Shown here: positions 10,499-22,495 of the stretch, one piece after another
How the letters are laid out: every line of letters begins with the position of its first letter
Position numbering within the stretch: the first letter of the stretch is position 1
Assembly: GCF_033807715.1 (NCBI RefSeq)
Contig: NC_084607.1
Span: 17,594,941 to 17,658,940, forward strand
DNA length: 64,000 nt
Direction: 5' to 3'
From: Cololabis saira
Taxonomy: Eukaryota > Chordata > Actinopteri > Beloniformes > Belonidae
Program-made: the position numbers and the translations under genes
The notes under the pieces: generated by a model
Databases searched by the model: none
The model's input: the letters and a program-made list of their open reading frames with translations, nothing else
Told to the model about the DNA's origin: nothing

Positions 10499-10532
10499 GT
10501 ATTCGGACCAGGAACCAAGCTGATTGTTACAA
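10499..10532 (+). CDS. Immunoglobulin light-chain J segment, plus strand, GC splice donor
   Basis: It encodes VFGPGTKLIVT plus one base, identical in protein to the orphan minus-strand J. It precedes the constant exon by about 630 bp and joins it in phase 1. The splice donor reads GCAAGTAC (10533-10540), where the orphan copy reads GTAAGTAC. The second intron base is therefore C instead of T. GC-AG introns are known and the rest of the donor is strong, so splicing is likely still possible but perhaps weaker. Confidence 0.9.
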
Positions 10533-11162
10533 GCAAGTACTTTTATCTGATCATGCAACATGATACTTTTGTAGTTTTGCAGCTTTGGAGACATTGGTTG
10601 TTTCTGGTTCAAGCTGACAGAACATGATGATTTTTTTTAAATATGTGTACATATATAAATTTAAAGTTGATAGAAATGTTCATCATGTTTCCAGAGGAAA
10701 AAAGAAAAGAAAACTGTTCATACAATATGATCAATTTGTAGTTTTTCTTCAAACTGATAGAAAGTAAGGATTCGATGTATCAGTGGATGTTTCAAATATT
10801 TCTTTATATCTGTGTTCACTAGTTTTATGACCAGAACATCTATAACAGAAAAAAGTCTTCAGCTTCTGACGATTTTTTAAAATACTGATTTTTTTATTGT
10901 TACGTCAGTTTTGCTAAAAGTTGAATTCATCCAAAGTTGTTGTCTTCAGTAAAATGTCCATACGATTTACAGTTGAATGTAAAAGGAAAAACTGATTTTA
11001 AATTTCACTGACAAAATATTTGTGTAGAATTCTAACACTTAGTTCAAGAAAAACTTAATTGCTCCAAATGAAGTGATTGTTGGGATTGTGGGTTAGTTAA
11101 TAAATCAGTGTGTGTTTTACTGATTTCATTTGATGTTGTGAGTGTGGTTCATGTCTTTCCAG

Positions 11163-11488
11163 GCTCCAGCCTCCCTCCTCCTGTCCTCACAGTCTTCCCT
11201 CCGTCCAGAGCTGAGCTCCAGTCCCACCAAGTCACTCTGGTCTGTCTGTCCAGTCAGGCTGGACCTTTTGCTGATGTGAGCTGGTTTTCTGCTGGGAGTC
11301 CAGTGAGCAGTGGGATCTCTACCAGCACCGCCCTTCAGACACCAGACCAGACTTTCCAGATCAGCAGCTCTCTGACCATCCAGACATCAGACTGGAACAT
11401 GGGTCAACTTTACACATGTAAAGTGTCTTTGGGCTCCCAGACTTCAGAGAAAACCATCAACAAGTCACAATGTCCTGCTGAAGGATAA
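11163..11488 (+). CDS. Immunoglobulin light-chain constant exon (probable sigma/L2)
   Basis: A single C-type Ig domain exon begins after a CTTTCCAG acceptor (AG at 11161-11162) and ends with TAA at 11486-11488. It encodes about 108 residues: the PPPVLTVFPPSRAEL start typical of light-chain constant regions, the first cysteine in VTLVC, the tryptophan in VSW, the second cysteine in LYTCKV, and a cysteine four residues from the end (SQCPAEG) that would pair with the heavy chain. With the V and J upstream it forms a complete V-J-C cluster, the layout used by teleost light-chain loci. The isotype call is by resemblance only; the kappa-like RSS layout argues against lambda. Confidence 0.93.
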
Positions 11489-11545
11489 CAGAGGACCAGA
11501 AACATCATTTAACTTCTGCTTCTTTACTATTTTTGCTGAAAGTTC

Positions 11546-11679
11546 ATTAAAAATGTACATGATAATGATCTTCAATTATGTGACCATTTCCATCATGCTG
11601 TCATTTTATTGATTACATGCACTTTCTTGAATTCCAGCTATCAGCTTTGCATTTGTTAGATTCTATAAAGCAAAATAAA
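11546..11679 (+). terminator. Polyadenylation signals of the light-chain gene
   Basis: ATTAAA at 11546-11551 and AATAAA at 11674-11679, 60 and 190 bp after the stop of the constant exon. Confidence 0.6.
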
Positions 11680-11699
11680 AATAACATTTTCACAAGTAT

Positions 11700-13325
11700 T
11701 CATTGTTTCTTTTTTATTTTCTTGCAAAGTTATTTTTAATATCATATTTTTTCATTCTGGGAGTGATGAAGGGATATCAGGATTCTATAATTAACTCAAA
11801 TTTGTGTGAGCATTTTATAAGAATTTGAATGTTGAATGAATCTTTATGTTTCATCCGTGAGATACAGAAACATCATGACCTTTCCTGGAAAGATGTTTTG
11901 ATTGCCGTTTTAGTGGAAAATGTCAACATTTTGACAGATTTTTTCGACAAGGACTGAAAAGCTAAAACATGTGCAGCCATCAGTATTAATTTTAGTAATG
12001 TAATGGTTTATAACTGGGAGGAAAATGTTATAAAAAGAAGTACAACTTTAAAATCTCTCATCTAACAAATGCATTTCAAATGAGATGTGTTTTACAAATG
12101 AAGAGTATTCAAAGTGCAACACGTATTGCATTCCAGCTACAGTGTACATAGATGTCTGATAGTCATCATAAGGAGGGGACAACCCTTGATTTAAAATGTC
12201 TAAACTGGCTTAATCTGAGTGCAATACTTACAACATTATGTAAAATGATGGAAAAGGAAACTGAAAATGTCATCCTCTGTCAGTGAAGCGTCATCTCTCT
12301 GTCCTCCCAGGATGCACCTGCAGACCTCCTTTCCATATTTATAGTTTCACGTAAATGAAGTGGTCAACAGTCAACTGAAGAGCAAGCACCCTGCATGGGA
12401 TTGAATGTAGGTTCAAAACTAACAAAGTTGTGTTCAAGAAATGACTTGGAGTTGATTGAATGACGTTAAGGGAAATGTAGAAACAGGGGTGGCTGTTGGG
12501 ACATTTTCTTTTGAGCATACAGCAGAAGAGATCTACCTGAACCTCAGCTTCTAGTTTGACCACAGGTTCAAACAACTGATGTTTCAGCTGAGCTAATGAC
12601 TCTACAGTTGCCCCAATGAGCCTCAGGTTTTTTTTCATTTTTTTTCTTAGTCCATTTACACAAAATCAAAGCAGACTTGTACATGATTTTGATTTATTTT
12701 TTTGGTTCTGTAACACAAGTGTAATACAAAGCAGTGACAATTACATTAACACGGATTATTATGAATATAGAATATATCAAACAACACTGATAAAAATGTC
12801 AGCAAACTTTAGCTCAGAGAGTCTCACTGTGGCTATGAAGGTTAAATCAATATTACAAAACTGCCCAAGATTGACTTTTGTTCTGTCTCCTGCAGTCACT
12901 GCCTTATTGTCTATTCCATCATTACTTCATTTAGTCTCTTTGTCACCTCTTGCAAGATGTCCACTGTAGCTCTATGAGCTAGCCCCATTGTTGCCAGTGA
13001 TGTGGATAGTGCCATAAAGCAATATGCAGGTGTCGCAAGAGACGACCAGGACGGGAATCTAAAGTTACTACTGTTTTTTTTGACTGTATGGTATAGAGCG
13101 TGCTAGATAACACTGCCTAAAAGTAATCAATTTAGCTTCAAATGAAGTTAAAACCAGTATCTAAGAATACAAATTTATTTTTTGCGTTGAATTTAAAAAC
13201 ATACATGCTTTTACCAGCTTTTTACTGCTGTAACTCAGGTTTCTTTCAGGGCTTCCTGCCTGAACAAACAGTCATGATCAAATCTCACCAGTGCTCTCTT
13301 CTTTTCACTGGCTGCGTGCTAAAAA
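11700..13325. other. Intergenic, nothing identified
   Basis: AT-rich sequence between the light-chain constant exon and the secreted-protein gene. A minus-strand frame around 12500-12640 reads a plausible peptide (LIGATVESLAQLKHQ...), but I see no family, start or splice context to support it. Confidence 0.4.
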
Positions 13326-13761
13326 GTGCCTTTATTTTAAATTATAAAGACGTTTATTGCTTGTTTGCTCAACTTTAAAGTCTTAAATGTACTTGCCTCT
13401 AAATACATCTCATTAAGTTGACATTTGTTTGGTTTGTGACAAAAGGGGCTTGATTAGTCACATGACATGTGGAGGAACTTTCAAATATTTTCTTAAAGTT
13501 GGACATGGATATAGTTTTTATGTGGACCTTTATGTATACCACAAGTATTTTTAAGTTGTATTATACCGGCTGTTATGACACAGAGCAGCTGTGAGTACAT
13601 GAGTTGGTAAATGCTGCCACCTTGTGGCGGATTGTGGAATGACAGGCAAAGGTCGGGATATAATGGCAGTGTAGGTGTCATTTCTGCACCATATGTTGTC
13701 ACACTGTGGTATTACATGGTCAATCATCTATCACATCATCTTCAGCAATACAATAGCAGGT

Positions 13762-14821
13762 CTAGGGTCCCTGTGTCGCTCTCTTCCGTGCTCTGACCAG
13801 ACTTGGCTGTGTGATGATCCTCCTCTCGGGAGCCCTCCTCTGTGCTCCCAGGGGAGACCTCAGACCAAACGTGGGGGGAATCCTCTGAACGGGCCGCTGT
13901 GGCACTTTGAATCTGCCTTCTTTTAGATCATCCGCAAAACCCTCCATTTTGTCAAACTTGGCAGTAAGCCTACCCAGCTCATCTTTTAGCGAGTTAAACT
14001 GCCGGTAGAGGTCCCCGAGAGCCTCTGAAAGAGGCTGGATCCTGCACACATGCAGAAACACATGGGGAAGTTCAAATGATTTCATTTTGAATACAAATTC
14101 AATAAACATGAGTGCTGTTATATTTCATAAATCCCCAGGAAATAGAAGTCATGGCGTGCTGGTGGGCAGGAGAAAAGAACAAAGCTCTATTCAATAAAGA
14201 TGACAGTATTAAATGGGCAAAGACTTGGACTAAGGTCAGCCAGAAAGAATTCACAACATGAGGCTTAAACATGTCCAGCTTTACTCTGGCACTGACTCTG
14301 CAGTGAGCTCACTCACAAAGTAAGAACATGTTACATCATTCCTAATTTTGTAGAAGAACCAGGAAATTGTTCACTGACATTGTTGACGATTGTAATTCTT
14401 ACACATTTCACTCGTCTTTAACCCAGAGATTAGATCTTTCTTTGACGTTTTTGAGCTTGTTTCTGAACAGTCTCTTTTATATGCTGTCGAATTTGGACTC
14501 ACCTGTTATATTCAGGTAGAACGGAGGCGTGATCATTGATCAGCAGGTCTTTCACTTGGTTTAAGATAGCAAATTTCCAGTTGTCCAGTACCTGAGTCAG
14601 GTTGGAGCACGTCCTGCCATTGGTGGGTTCAACTGAACACAGGAGTTTAGAGACTGTGTGAGTCAGGATTCATTTTAATGTGTTTTAATATTGATTTATA
14701 CTTCGCTGAGTGTGACATCACTGCATTCCAGACCTTTAGGGTCCCAGGGAGAGGTTTCTTGTTTCCATTTCTGAGCGCCACACACTGAAACCACGCAGAG
14801 CAGGACCAGAAACCCCTTCAT
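13762..14821 (-). CDS. Unrecognised small secreted protein, three coding exons, about 165 aa
   Basis: I do not recognise this protein. The gene model is self-consistent: exon A 14734-14821 (ATG at 14821; signal peptide [17 protein letters not shown]), exon B 14503-14632 and exon C 13762-14041, joined in phases 1 and 2 at AG acceptors and a strong GTGAGT donor after B; the donor after A is a weaker GTCTGG. After the signal peptide there is one cysteine (TCSNLTQ, with an N-glycosylation motif), then predicted amphipathic helix through [18 protein letters not shown], then an Arg/Pro-rich basic tail ending [10 protein letters not shown], which contains a furin-like RxKR site. AATAAA (minus strand, 13331-13336) follows about 430 bp after the stop. 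It could be a peptide precursor or a small coiled-coil secreted factor. Confidence 0.6.
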
Positions 14822-15087
14822 TTTACTACCTTAAAAAGTAAAAGAGATGCAGAAAAGAAGTAGGCAATGGTGCATGAAATAAAATAAAATAAATGGAAAT
14901 CTCAAGCATGCTCAACATTAAAAAAAAATCAATTAATGATAAAATCGTGCCAACAAAATAATGCATGCATGCATACTGTATACTTGAAGAAGCAGTGTGT
15001 CCTAAAACTTCACTGTGTCTGAGCTGCATCTGCTCATAGATTTACTGCACAGAAAGCAGAACAGTGAAAGAAATCTTTGAGCTATAC

Positions 15088-15199
15088 CTTTTCGTGACGC
15101 AGTACTGGAAGCCTCCCTAGATCAGAGGAGCAGATCTCACGGTACAATCCTTCAAGAGTCACACACTGAGAAAACAAGACCTGGGCAGCACTCTTATAC
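15088..15199 (-). promoter_or_regulatory. Probable promoter and 5' UTR exon of the secreted-protein gene
   Basis: On the minus strand a TATA-like CGTATAAGAG (about 15192-15200) lies about 100 bp before a possible donor AAAG|GTATAGC (exon end 15088). The next acceptor, TTTTTAAG (AG at 14830-14831), opens the exon holding the ATG at 14821. A CRE-like TGACGTAG lies further upstream near 15231. Inferred from signals alone. Confidence 0.4.
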
Positions 15200-15699
15200 G
15201 TCCCGTGGCCATTCCCCCACCTGCTTCCATCTACGTCAGTGATGCAAGGCGGTGACATAATCCGATCCCTTTTAGCATACGTGCACATTGCTGCATTCAA
15301 GTACCAATAACATGGTACAGAGACATAAACACACACCTGCTTCCCATTGCAGCCTCTGCTATGAGGTTTTGCAGCGTGTGTGTCTGCTACAATGATAAAT
15401 AACCCACAGCTTCGACTATGGGGGTTAGATAGATTGATCGCCTCCCCTCCTGTCCTCCACGTGTCTTCTGAATCCAGCTGCATACGGCAACAGCACTTCA
15501 TAAGGACTCCAACTCAGAGGAGGTGTTTGATGTAGCAGCATGGCTCCAGAGAAGCATTCTTGCTGCCTACTGTAATAAAATCTGCTAAACATCTGGGCTT
15601 GACAGATACAGGCAACATCTGTCTCTGCAGAACCTATACACTCAATAATAAAAAGCAAAGGAAGTAGGAAGTTTAAGAGCTTATAAGATTGGTATCAAC

Positions 15700-16430
15700 T
15701 ATTTTTTTTTTTTTTTTTTTTTTTTATTTATTTATTTATTTCGATCACATGCTCAATATGGTACACTCATTCATAACATGTCGTGTAATCATTTGGATCG
15801 AAAAGGAGTAGGCTGAAGCTCGGAGCTTATAAATGCCTACCCTTTAACCTTCACATTGTTATTATTTAAACTTTCTATAACAAATGCTTTCTAGCATTTC
15901 CACCCAAAAAAGAAGCAAACACAAAAGAAAAATATATGTCACAACAAAGAACCAGTAAGAAAAGAAAAAAAAGGAAAAATAAATAATAAATAGTCCTGAT
16001 TAAAACAAGGACAAAAAGATCAGTAATTATTACCTGCATAATTCCATAATTCTCTCTCTTGTGTCTTATCCTTTAATCTTGTTGGTATTTACTAATCATG
16101 ATGTGTTTTAAACTATTTTTGAACTGTATGATGTTTTTACTTTGTTTAAGATTATCTTGCAAGCTATTCCACAACTTAACCCCTGTAACTGAAATACACA
16201 TACTTTTAAGTGTTGTTTTAACTGTTGGTTGTTTGAGATTATGTTCCCCCCTTAACTCATATTGCCCATCTCTATCCTTAAACAGTTTTTGTATGTTGCA
16301 GGGGAGTGAATTATTCTTTGCTTTTTATATTATCTGTGCCGTTTTAAATTCAACTAAGTCAGTCAATTTTAGTGCGTTTAATTTCCAGAACAAATTTTAA
16401 TGAATAAAGTAGCCCAGAAACTCTGTTCAA
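15700..16430 (-). repeat. LINE 3' end, minus strand
   Basis: The reverse complement ends in (AAATA)n plus poly(A) and contains decayed coding for the C-terminus of a non-LTR reverse transcriptase (SMCISVTGVKLWNSLQDNL near 16125-16200). The same family recurs at 30545-31145 and 57265-57860, with a shared CCTACTCCTTTTCG-type 3' UTR. The clade was not resolved. Confidence 0.75.
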
Positions 16431-19013
16431 CTGAAATAGATGGTGTAAAGGAAAATATGCAGATCCCGGGAGCTTTGCTCACATCCAAACCGCTAAAAGC
16501 TCTAAATCAAAAAAATCTGGCTCGTGATTTACTCAGCTTGACATTTATCAGTCCTAGATCATTCTAGATTATTTGTTTGGCTAGAAACCCACTGCTGATA
16601 GCAGATTATGCATTTTTTTGTCTTTAACCTCAAAATAGATGACATCATCTGGATAGTTTTAGGAAAGTGACTGATAAGAGCCAGGAAATATATTTATCTA
16701 CTGCACCTTTTCCTTCATTTCGTGGGCAAGAGTAATACGTTTGTCTCTTAAACGATAAGAAAAATGAAAATTCAAGCTGTACTTTACTTAAAATTGCTGT
16801 TCTTTACTTCCTCCAAGAGACTGCGCTGATGTCTGCAGATCGTTGCAGTGATTTATGGACGCAGGCGAGACAATCTTTACGGTGAAGGAATCTGTCTGGG
16901 AAGCAGTCCCTACTATCTTTGCCAATTTTAGCTCCATAGACACAAACCACAATTCTTCATCATGAAAAAGGTGTGAATAATGGCCCATGTTTACCTTCTA
17001 GTTACTTCTAGTTACTAGTTACACACTATATAAAATGGACACTTTTATTTTTTTTAAAACTGTGATTGGTTAAGGAAGCATTTAATCCTTTATAATCGCC
17101 CACTGCTCTGTGAAATCAGCTTGCAGACAATGACCTTAAAACCCATTTTTCTTCTATTTGAAGGATCATTGCCCTTACTGAAAGATCAACTTAAAATTCA
17201 TTCTGTTTTTCAGTTTATCTAATTATTTTATAGCTCTCTTTGAATATATAATGCGGTAATCGGTGTAAGCGAGCTGCCAGGTCACTGGGGCAGTAAAGGA
17301 AGTAAAAATTATAATAACTCCACCACCATGCAGCTGGTATGAGGGGCTGAAAAGATGTTTTACTTTTCTGCACCACAGCACTTCTCCCCTTACTCTTTTC
17401 AGCTAACTTCATTCGTATTGTTCATAGTCTGTGTATTTTCTCCCTCTTCATCTAATCTGTGCAGCCTCTTTCTGGCTGTAGACTCACACATGTGACACCA
17501 GCAGCTGCAAGAACAACCTGCAGATGTTTACCCAGTTCAGACCACCTAATCTGAAGGCTCATTCTACATCATTCTGCGTTAAAATTTCTGCTTATCCATC
17601 AAGTCTGACTTTTCCAACGCTTGTGATTAACTTTCCTCATGGTGGAATTAATGATTTATTTCCAATAATTTTTCTGATTCACATGTGTTCACAGCTTTTT
17701 CACTGTCTCTGTTTTTTCACCGAGGTCTTAACTTTGACCAAAATAAAAAGACATCCTTGAAAAGAGAAGAGAGGAGCAGGTCCTGGAAATGAGATGTTTC
17801 AATCTGACAATGTGATCGTGATTCTATGAATTAGAATCTCAGTATGTCTGTCACGCATGTGTATAATCACTTACGCTTTTGAATTACTGTCAGTCTTCAG
17901 TGGTGCCAGCACTGCAGAGCACAGAGAAGAAACTAATTGCTGTTTGATTCGTATCCTCCCAAAAGAGCCATATAAAACTGGAAACAGTTACATTTGTAAA
18001 ACAACAAACTGACAGGCATTCAACTTTGGGTTTTGTTAAAAACCAGGCAAAGTATATCCCGTACACTGTTTGAAAAAATATCTTCAGAAGTGCTACTTTG
18101 TCTTCTGAACACTGGAAACTGAAATCCACTGCTTCCCTGGAGTGAGTTTTCAAAGTCAAAGAGGAAACATGTAGGAAAAAACATCCCATGTGCTCAGAAA
18201 GGGAAACATCTTTAATTCATGGTATTTGTTTTTTTATTATTTGCATGGATTAGTCCTCTTGAACAACAGATTAAGCACATTATGTTTGCTGTCAAATTTA
18301 TTTTTCAAACTGTAATATACATTGTTCATTTTTTAGGGATGGATTTGATTTGTACCATTGTAAATGAAAATGTCCTTCTTGTCCTGCAGCCAAATGCAGC
18401 ATAAACCAGTAGCATATGAAACAGCTGTGACACAATATTTACCTCTTAAAATAAGTGGTATATTTACCAACCTGTTGACAAATAATGTGCAATCAAATTA
18501 CTTTATAATAAAAACTAATTTATCTTAAATATATTGTGATCAGAATTGTAAAAATGTTATTTCAAATTGTGCAAATGAATCTGGAATAAAAGTCAGACTT
18601 AAATTCTCTCTTTTTCTTTTTTTTTATGACCTGAATTTCACATTCTGGATTTCTGCAACTTGATTTTTGGAAACTGTGAGCTTTCAGCTCTAGTAGGGCA
18701 GTCAGTAAAATACTAGCTACTTTAAAATCTCAGCTCTAGATGGTTATTGGAAAACATGAATAGCTTTTTTTACTTTGTAACTTTCTTATAATGATTAGTT
18801 TCATAGGATGTGTGTCGCCTGTAGTCACCTATTTGCCCAGTAAAGGGTTACAGTGTTGATATTTGATAGGGGAATAGTATTTCTAATTCACCTCTGCTGT
18901 CAAGACTCTTACAAGTTTAAGAGTTGTGCAACCTCTCCACATAAAGTTTGCAGGGTATGTGGCAATGAGCAATATGGCAATTTACACATAGTTTCTGGCA
19001 ACACATACTGTAT
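16431..19013. other. Intergenic, no gene recognised
   Basis: AT-rich DNA with many short random frames. I found no exon with splice signals and no element with clear ends. Confidence 0.4.
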
Positions 19014-19163
19014 ATGAAGGTATTAATGGCCATCCAGCAGTCAGTGACTCGGGTTCTGCCTGCAACAGTGGACAGACTCGTTTCCAGATCCCTGCTGCTC
19101 CGTCCAGCACAGCCGGAGGAAAGAATGACTCCAGCGGTCCTACGGAGCCAGAGAGTGAGATAA
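19014..19163 (+). other. Possible small ORF or exon, 49 codons
   Basis: A short frame from ATG 19014 to TAA 19161-19163 reads MKVLMAIQQSVTRVLPATVD and continues with Arg/Leu-rich residues, resembling a mitochondrial presequence or a broken exon. It is locally much more GC-rich than the surrounding DNA. There is no recognised homologue, polyA or promoter, so it may be a processed fragment or chance. Confidence 0.2.
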
Positions 19164-20956
19164 CCAGACCTCCCTCTTTCTGTTTTTTAACTCAGGGTCA
19201 CATACGCTCTCTCACATGCTACTTGTTATTGACTCTCACCAGCACATTATTTCATGACGACTTTATCAGAGCAACATTGAGAAGATCGTTAAAGCGAAAT
19301 CTATCGCTACTTAAATTTAAAGACTGAAGCCACCCACCCACTGATGACGCTCATGCTTCAGGTTTTTAAAGAGCACCAAGAGGATGTTGCTACTAAGTTC
19401 ACTTTTGACCACTAACAATTATCCAAATAATTGCAACTGGTTGAAATGATCCCTGACAGTCAGTGTTCTTGGTTTTCAAAAGAACTAAATATGATGACAG
19501 GTGCATCTTCATATTTAACTCAACCAAACAGTGCGCAAATCATTGACTGAGGTTTATGTTTCACTATAAAGAATAGTTATACATTTATAATTTGTCTTAA
19601 TAGTAATAATCGGTCTAATTAAACTAAGGTAGATATTTAATGTAGTGATTACTAACTATTGAGTTGAAAAATATGAAGGTGGAAAGCTTCCCTGATTTCT
19701 TGAAACCAGCAAATTCAAATAAAATGTTCATGATGTCATTGCTTTTATTGTTTTCTGTGGGCAGAGTTTGCTGAAAAGCACTTTGAAAGCACTTTAAAGG
19801 GAATGATTCTAATACAGTGAATAATTCAATTTACATTTAATTAAAGATAGTGTTCACAGTCATGCAAATGACATCTTTATAACATGTTTTTATTTAAGAA
19901 TATATGTTTGTTTTTAAGTACCGGTAACCTATCATAGGAAAAAAAACTTTAAAGCATCTTATTGTTCAGCAGCTTTTAGTTTCAAGGTTTTGACGTTATG
20001 CTGCATCTCTTTTCATACTTTCGTAATTACAATCGTGATTCCACACTGGCCTCTAGTGGCCAAAAGGAGAATGCAGCGATGCTGCTATATATTGGTAAAA
20101 AGGTCTGCATTGGGGGGCACAGCAGTGTTGGGTAGTAACGCGCTACTGTAATGCCGTTACTTTTGTCAGTAAGAATAATGCATTATTCCTTAAATAAAGT
20201 AAGTCAGTTGTGTTCGAGTTTGACCGTTACTGGCCCCGGGGAGAAGTGATGACGAGCAGGAGAGGAGGAGACTGTGCTTCCAAAACAAAGTCAGGGATCT
20301 TTTAGAGCAAATTTGACAATGAAAATAATAAAAACTTAGTAAGAACGTGATCATTTTGCACCCATTTGTTTCAGGATGTAGTCTGCAGAGTGCAAGAATC
20401 AGTTTGAGGTATCTTAAAGGTATAGTCTGTGTTCGTATTCATAAACATTTATTGTTATACTGGGTGAAATGGTCCTTCCATCCTGAGAGTAGCCAGTGAA
20501 TAATGTGTTCAGAAAAAGGAAAGAAAAAAATCCAACCTCTGAGAGCTTTAATCCTGTAAAAACTCTGACCAATCTGTTATTTGCGCACCGAATGAAAAGG
20601 ATTGGTCCAGGACCAGACGCTTGGCAGGGGGGAAAGAACCAATCAGATGCCTTCATTTTAAGTCCTGCCCATGCCCCCCTCCGTCCCATGCGCGCTCCCG
20701 TCACGTCTCTCTGCTTCCAGCCTGCCTCCAGCCCCAGTGTCCAATTCCCACGGGTCGTCCTCGGCTCAGACTGTCCCAGTCGAACCCCCCCAATCCTCCA
20801 GACCGACTGGCAACCGCGGCCTGACATCGGATGGCCCGCGCCGCTCCTGGCTTCACTGCCGGCTCGCGGTCGGGCTGTCACGTCGAATGTAACGGCTCGC
20901 CCTGCTAAAAAGGCTAAAAAAAGAAAAACAAAGTGCGATTCTGCAGCGCAGGTTGT

Positions 20957-21020
20957 CCGCTACTGGGGGTCTGCCACGGACCCCCCAGTATGGGGGTCTG
21001 TGGCAGACCCCCAGTAGCGG
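20957..21020. repeat. Nested palindrome, 21-bp perfect arms
   Basis: Arms 20957-20977 and 21000-21020 are perfect reverse complements (CCGCTACTGGGGGTCTGCCAC). The 22-base middle is itself an inverted repeat (GACCCCCC ... GGGGGTC), so about 64 bp could fold into one long GC-rich hairpin. Confidence 0.9.
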
Positions 21021-21829
21021 ATCGCCGGTGTGCCGATGGCTGCAGTGCTACGGTCCCCTGCAGGCTCTGGAGGCACGGGTATGCCGCAGGGTACAGCGTA
21101 GCCTACGGCGTAGGGTACGCGGCGATGTGCACCATTCTGCGTTGGTGTAACGCGGAACTATAAATCAGCCTTCTCTGTGTTCTGTTCTGAACTTCTCTGT
21201 TGTGCTTTTGCTGGGACTCCGGGTCCCTCCGCCGTTCATCGTTGTGTCTAAAAATTATGCAGTGCCCACCCAATCAGAAACGGTACAGATATTCTGTACA
21301 GCCCACCCCTGCCCCCCCCCTAAAACCGGCCTCGCTTACAGGTGAATGAGACAAGGGGTAGTTTTGTTGAAAATGTGCTGTCCAAAATGTCCTGGAAAAC
21401 TGGACTCCTGCAAATGCGCGTTCCCCAAAGTTTGTGGGGGCGTGGCTTTGGACGGAGCGCTGACGGGAGGGGGAGGAGGGGGTGGGGCTTAAAGGAGGTG
21501 CAACTTTCAAATCTTGCTAGCTCTCTAAAATCAGGGACCCTACCTTTAAATATGAACAGCCCGGTTTGAGTTGGATTTGGGACATAATTTTGCTCCAGCA
21601 ACTGAACAGAATCATGGTCGCAGCAGAAGTTGTGTGAGGGATCATTTTAAATGAGTAGATATCTAACTTAAACAAAGGCCACACAGCAACATTATTTATC
21701 AAGTTGGAACATTTTCTAAATTGCAAACCCACTCTGATTGTTTTGTTCCACTCATCTTTTTAAAAGCAGCATTCTGGACAAATATTCTCATTTTTTTAAA
21801 GATTATTTTTTGGACATATATCAGCAGTC

Positions 21830-22070
21830 GCTTCTTGGGTATGGTGCTGAAGCCACTTTAATCTTTGCACTTCAAGTAAAATCTTTGAGGGGAGTTTTTC
21901 CTTGGCACTATTTGGCTTAAGGTTTTTCTCCAACTAGGGGAGTTTTTACCTGCCAGTGTTTATGTAGAAATAGCTCAAGGTTCATGTTTGAGGTCTCTGG
22001 AAACCTCTTAGAGACAACTTGTGTTGTAATAGACACTATATTAATAAAATTGAATTAATAAATACAGCCT
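21830..22070 (+). repeat. LINE (L2-like) or dependent SINE 3' tail
   Basis: Contains the fish-typical 3' run: a GGGAGTTTTTCC block, then TTAGAGACAACTTGTGTTG, then ATTAATAAAATTGAATTAATAAA. The same tail recurs at 38525-38590. Confidence 0.6.
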
Positions 22071-22495
22071 AATTTAGATAAGTTGCATGAAAGTCCAACA
22101 TTGCTCACAGATTTAATTTTTGAGCAGGTGTTATTTTTATTTTTATTTTTATTTATCTATTTATTTTTTCAAATATTTTTTCTGGCCTGACCGGAATAAA
22201 TTAGTGTTGAAAAATGACTGTTTTTCATTTGTATTATATTTCATACAACATTGAAATTAAGTTATGAGGATATTAATGGGAGTATTTTTAAGAATGTCCT
22301 AACTAAAAAGTTACTTTTAACAGAAACACTACTTTTTGGCATAAGTCAACAAAGACAGGGAGTTACGTATTGGATTAAGTAATTAGTAACTGTAGCTAGT
22401 TACTTTTTACAGTAACTAGCACAACACTGTTGGTGATTTGGTGATTATACACATTTCCAGGCATGTCAAAGCAGAAATCATATCCTGACAGAATC

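Larger units (their letters stand above)
20123..22429. mobile_element. hAT-type element related to 7150-8054, composite, no clean TSD
   Basis: The left end CAGTGTTGGGTAGTAACG and right end CTAGCACAACACTG match the ends of the 905-bp hAT element in reverse orientation. The flanks (GGGCACAG and TTGGTGAT) do not match, so the target duplication is lost or the two ends belong to different insertions. The interior is patchy: a GC-rich block (20600-21170), a palindrome and a LINE-like tail (21830-22070), suggesting nested insertions. I see no intact transposase. Confidence 0.6.

Noticed and set aside
12339..12638. Minus frame LIGATVESLAQLKHQLFEP
   Set aside because: Looks protein-like but has no start, splice or homology support.
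15082..15501. 139-codon minus frame rich in Cys
   Set aside because: Overlaps the TATA and 5' UTR exon of the secreted gene; composition looks random.
20496..21017. 173-codon plus frame in the GC-rich block, with overlapping frames on both strands
   Set aside because: Several frames are open at once because of base composition; it lies in a repeat and shows no domain.
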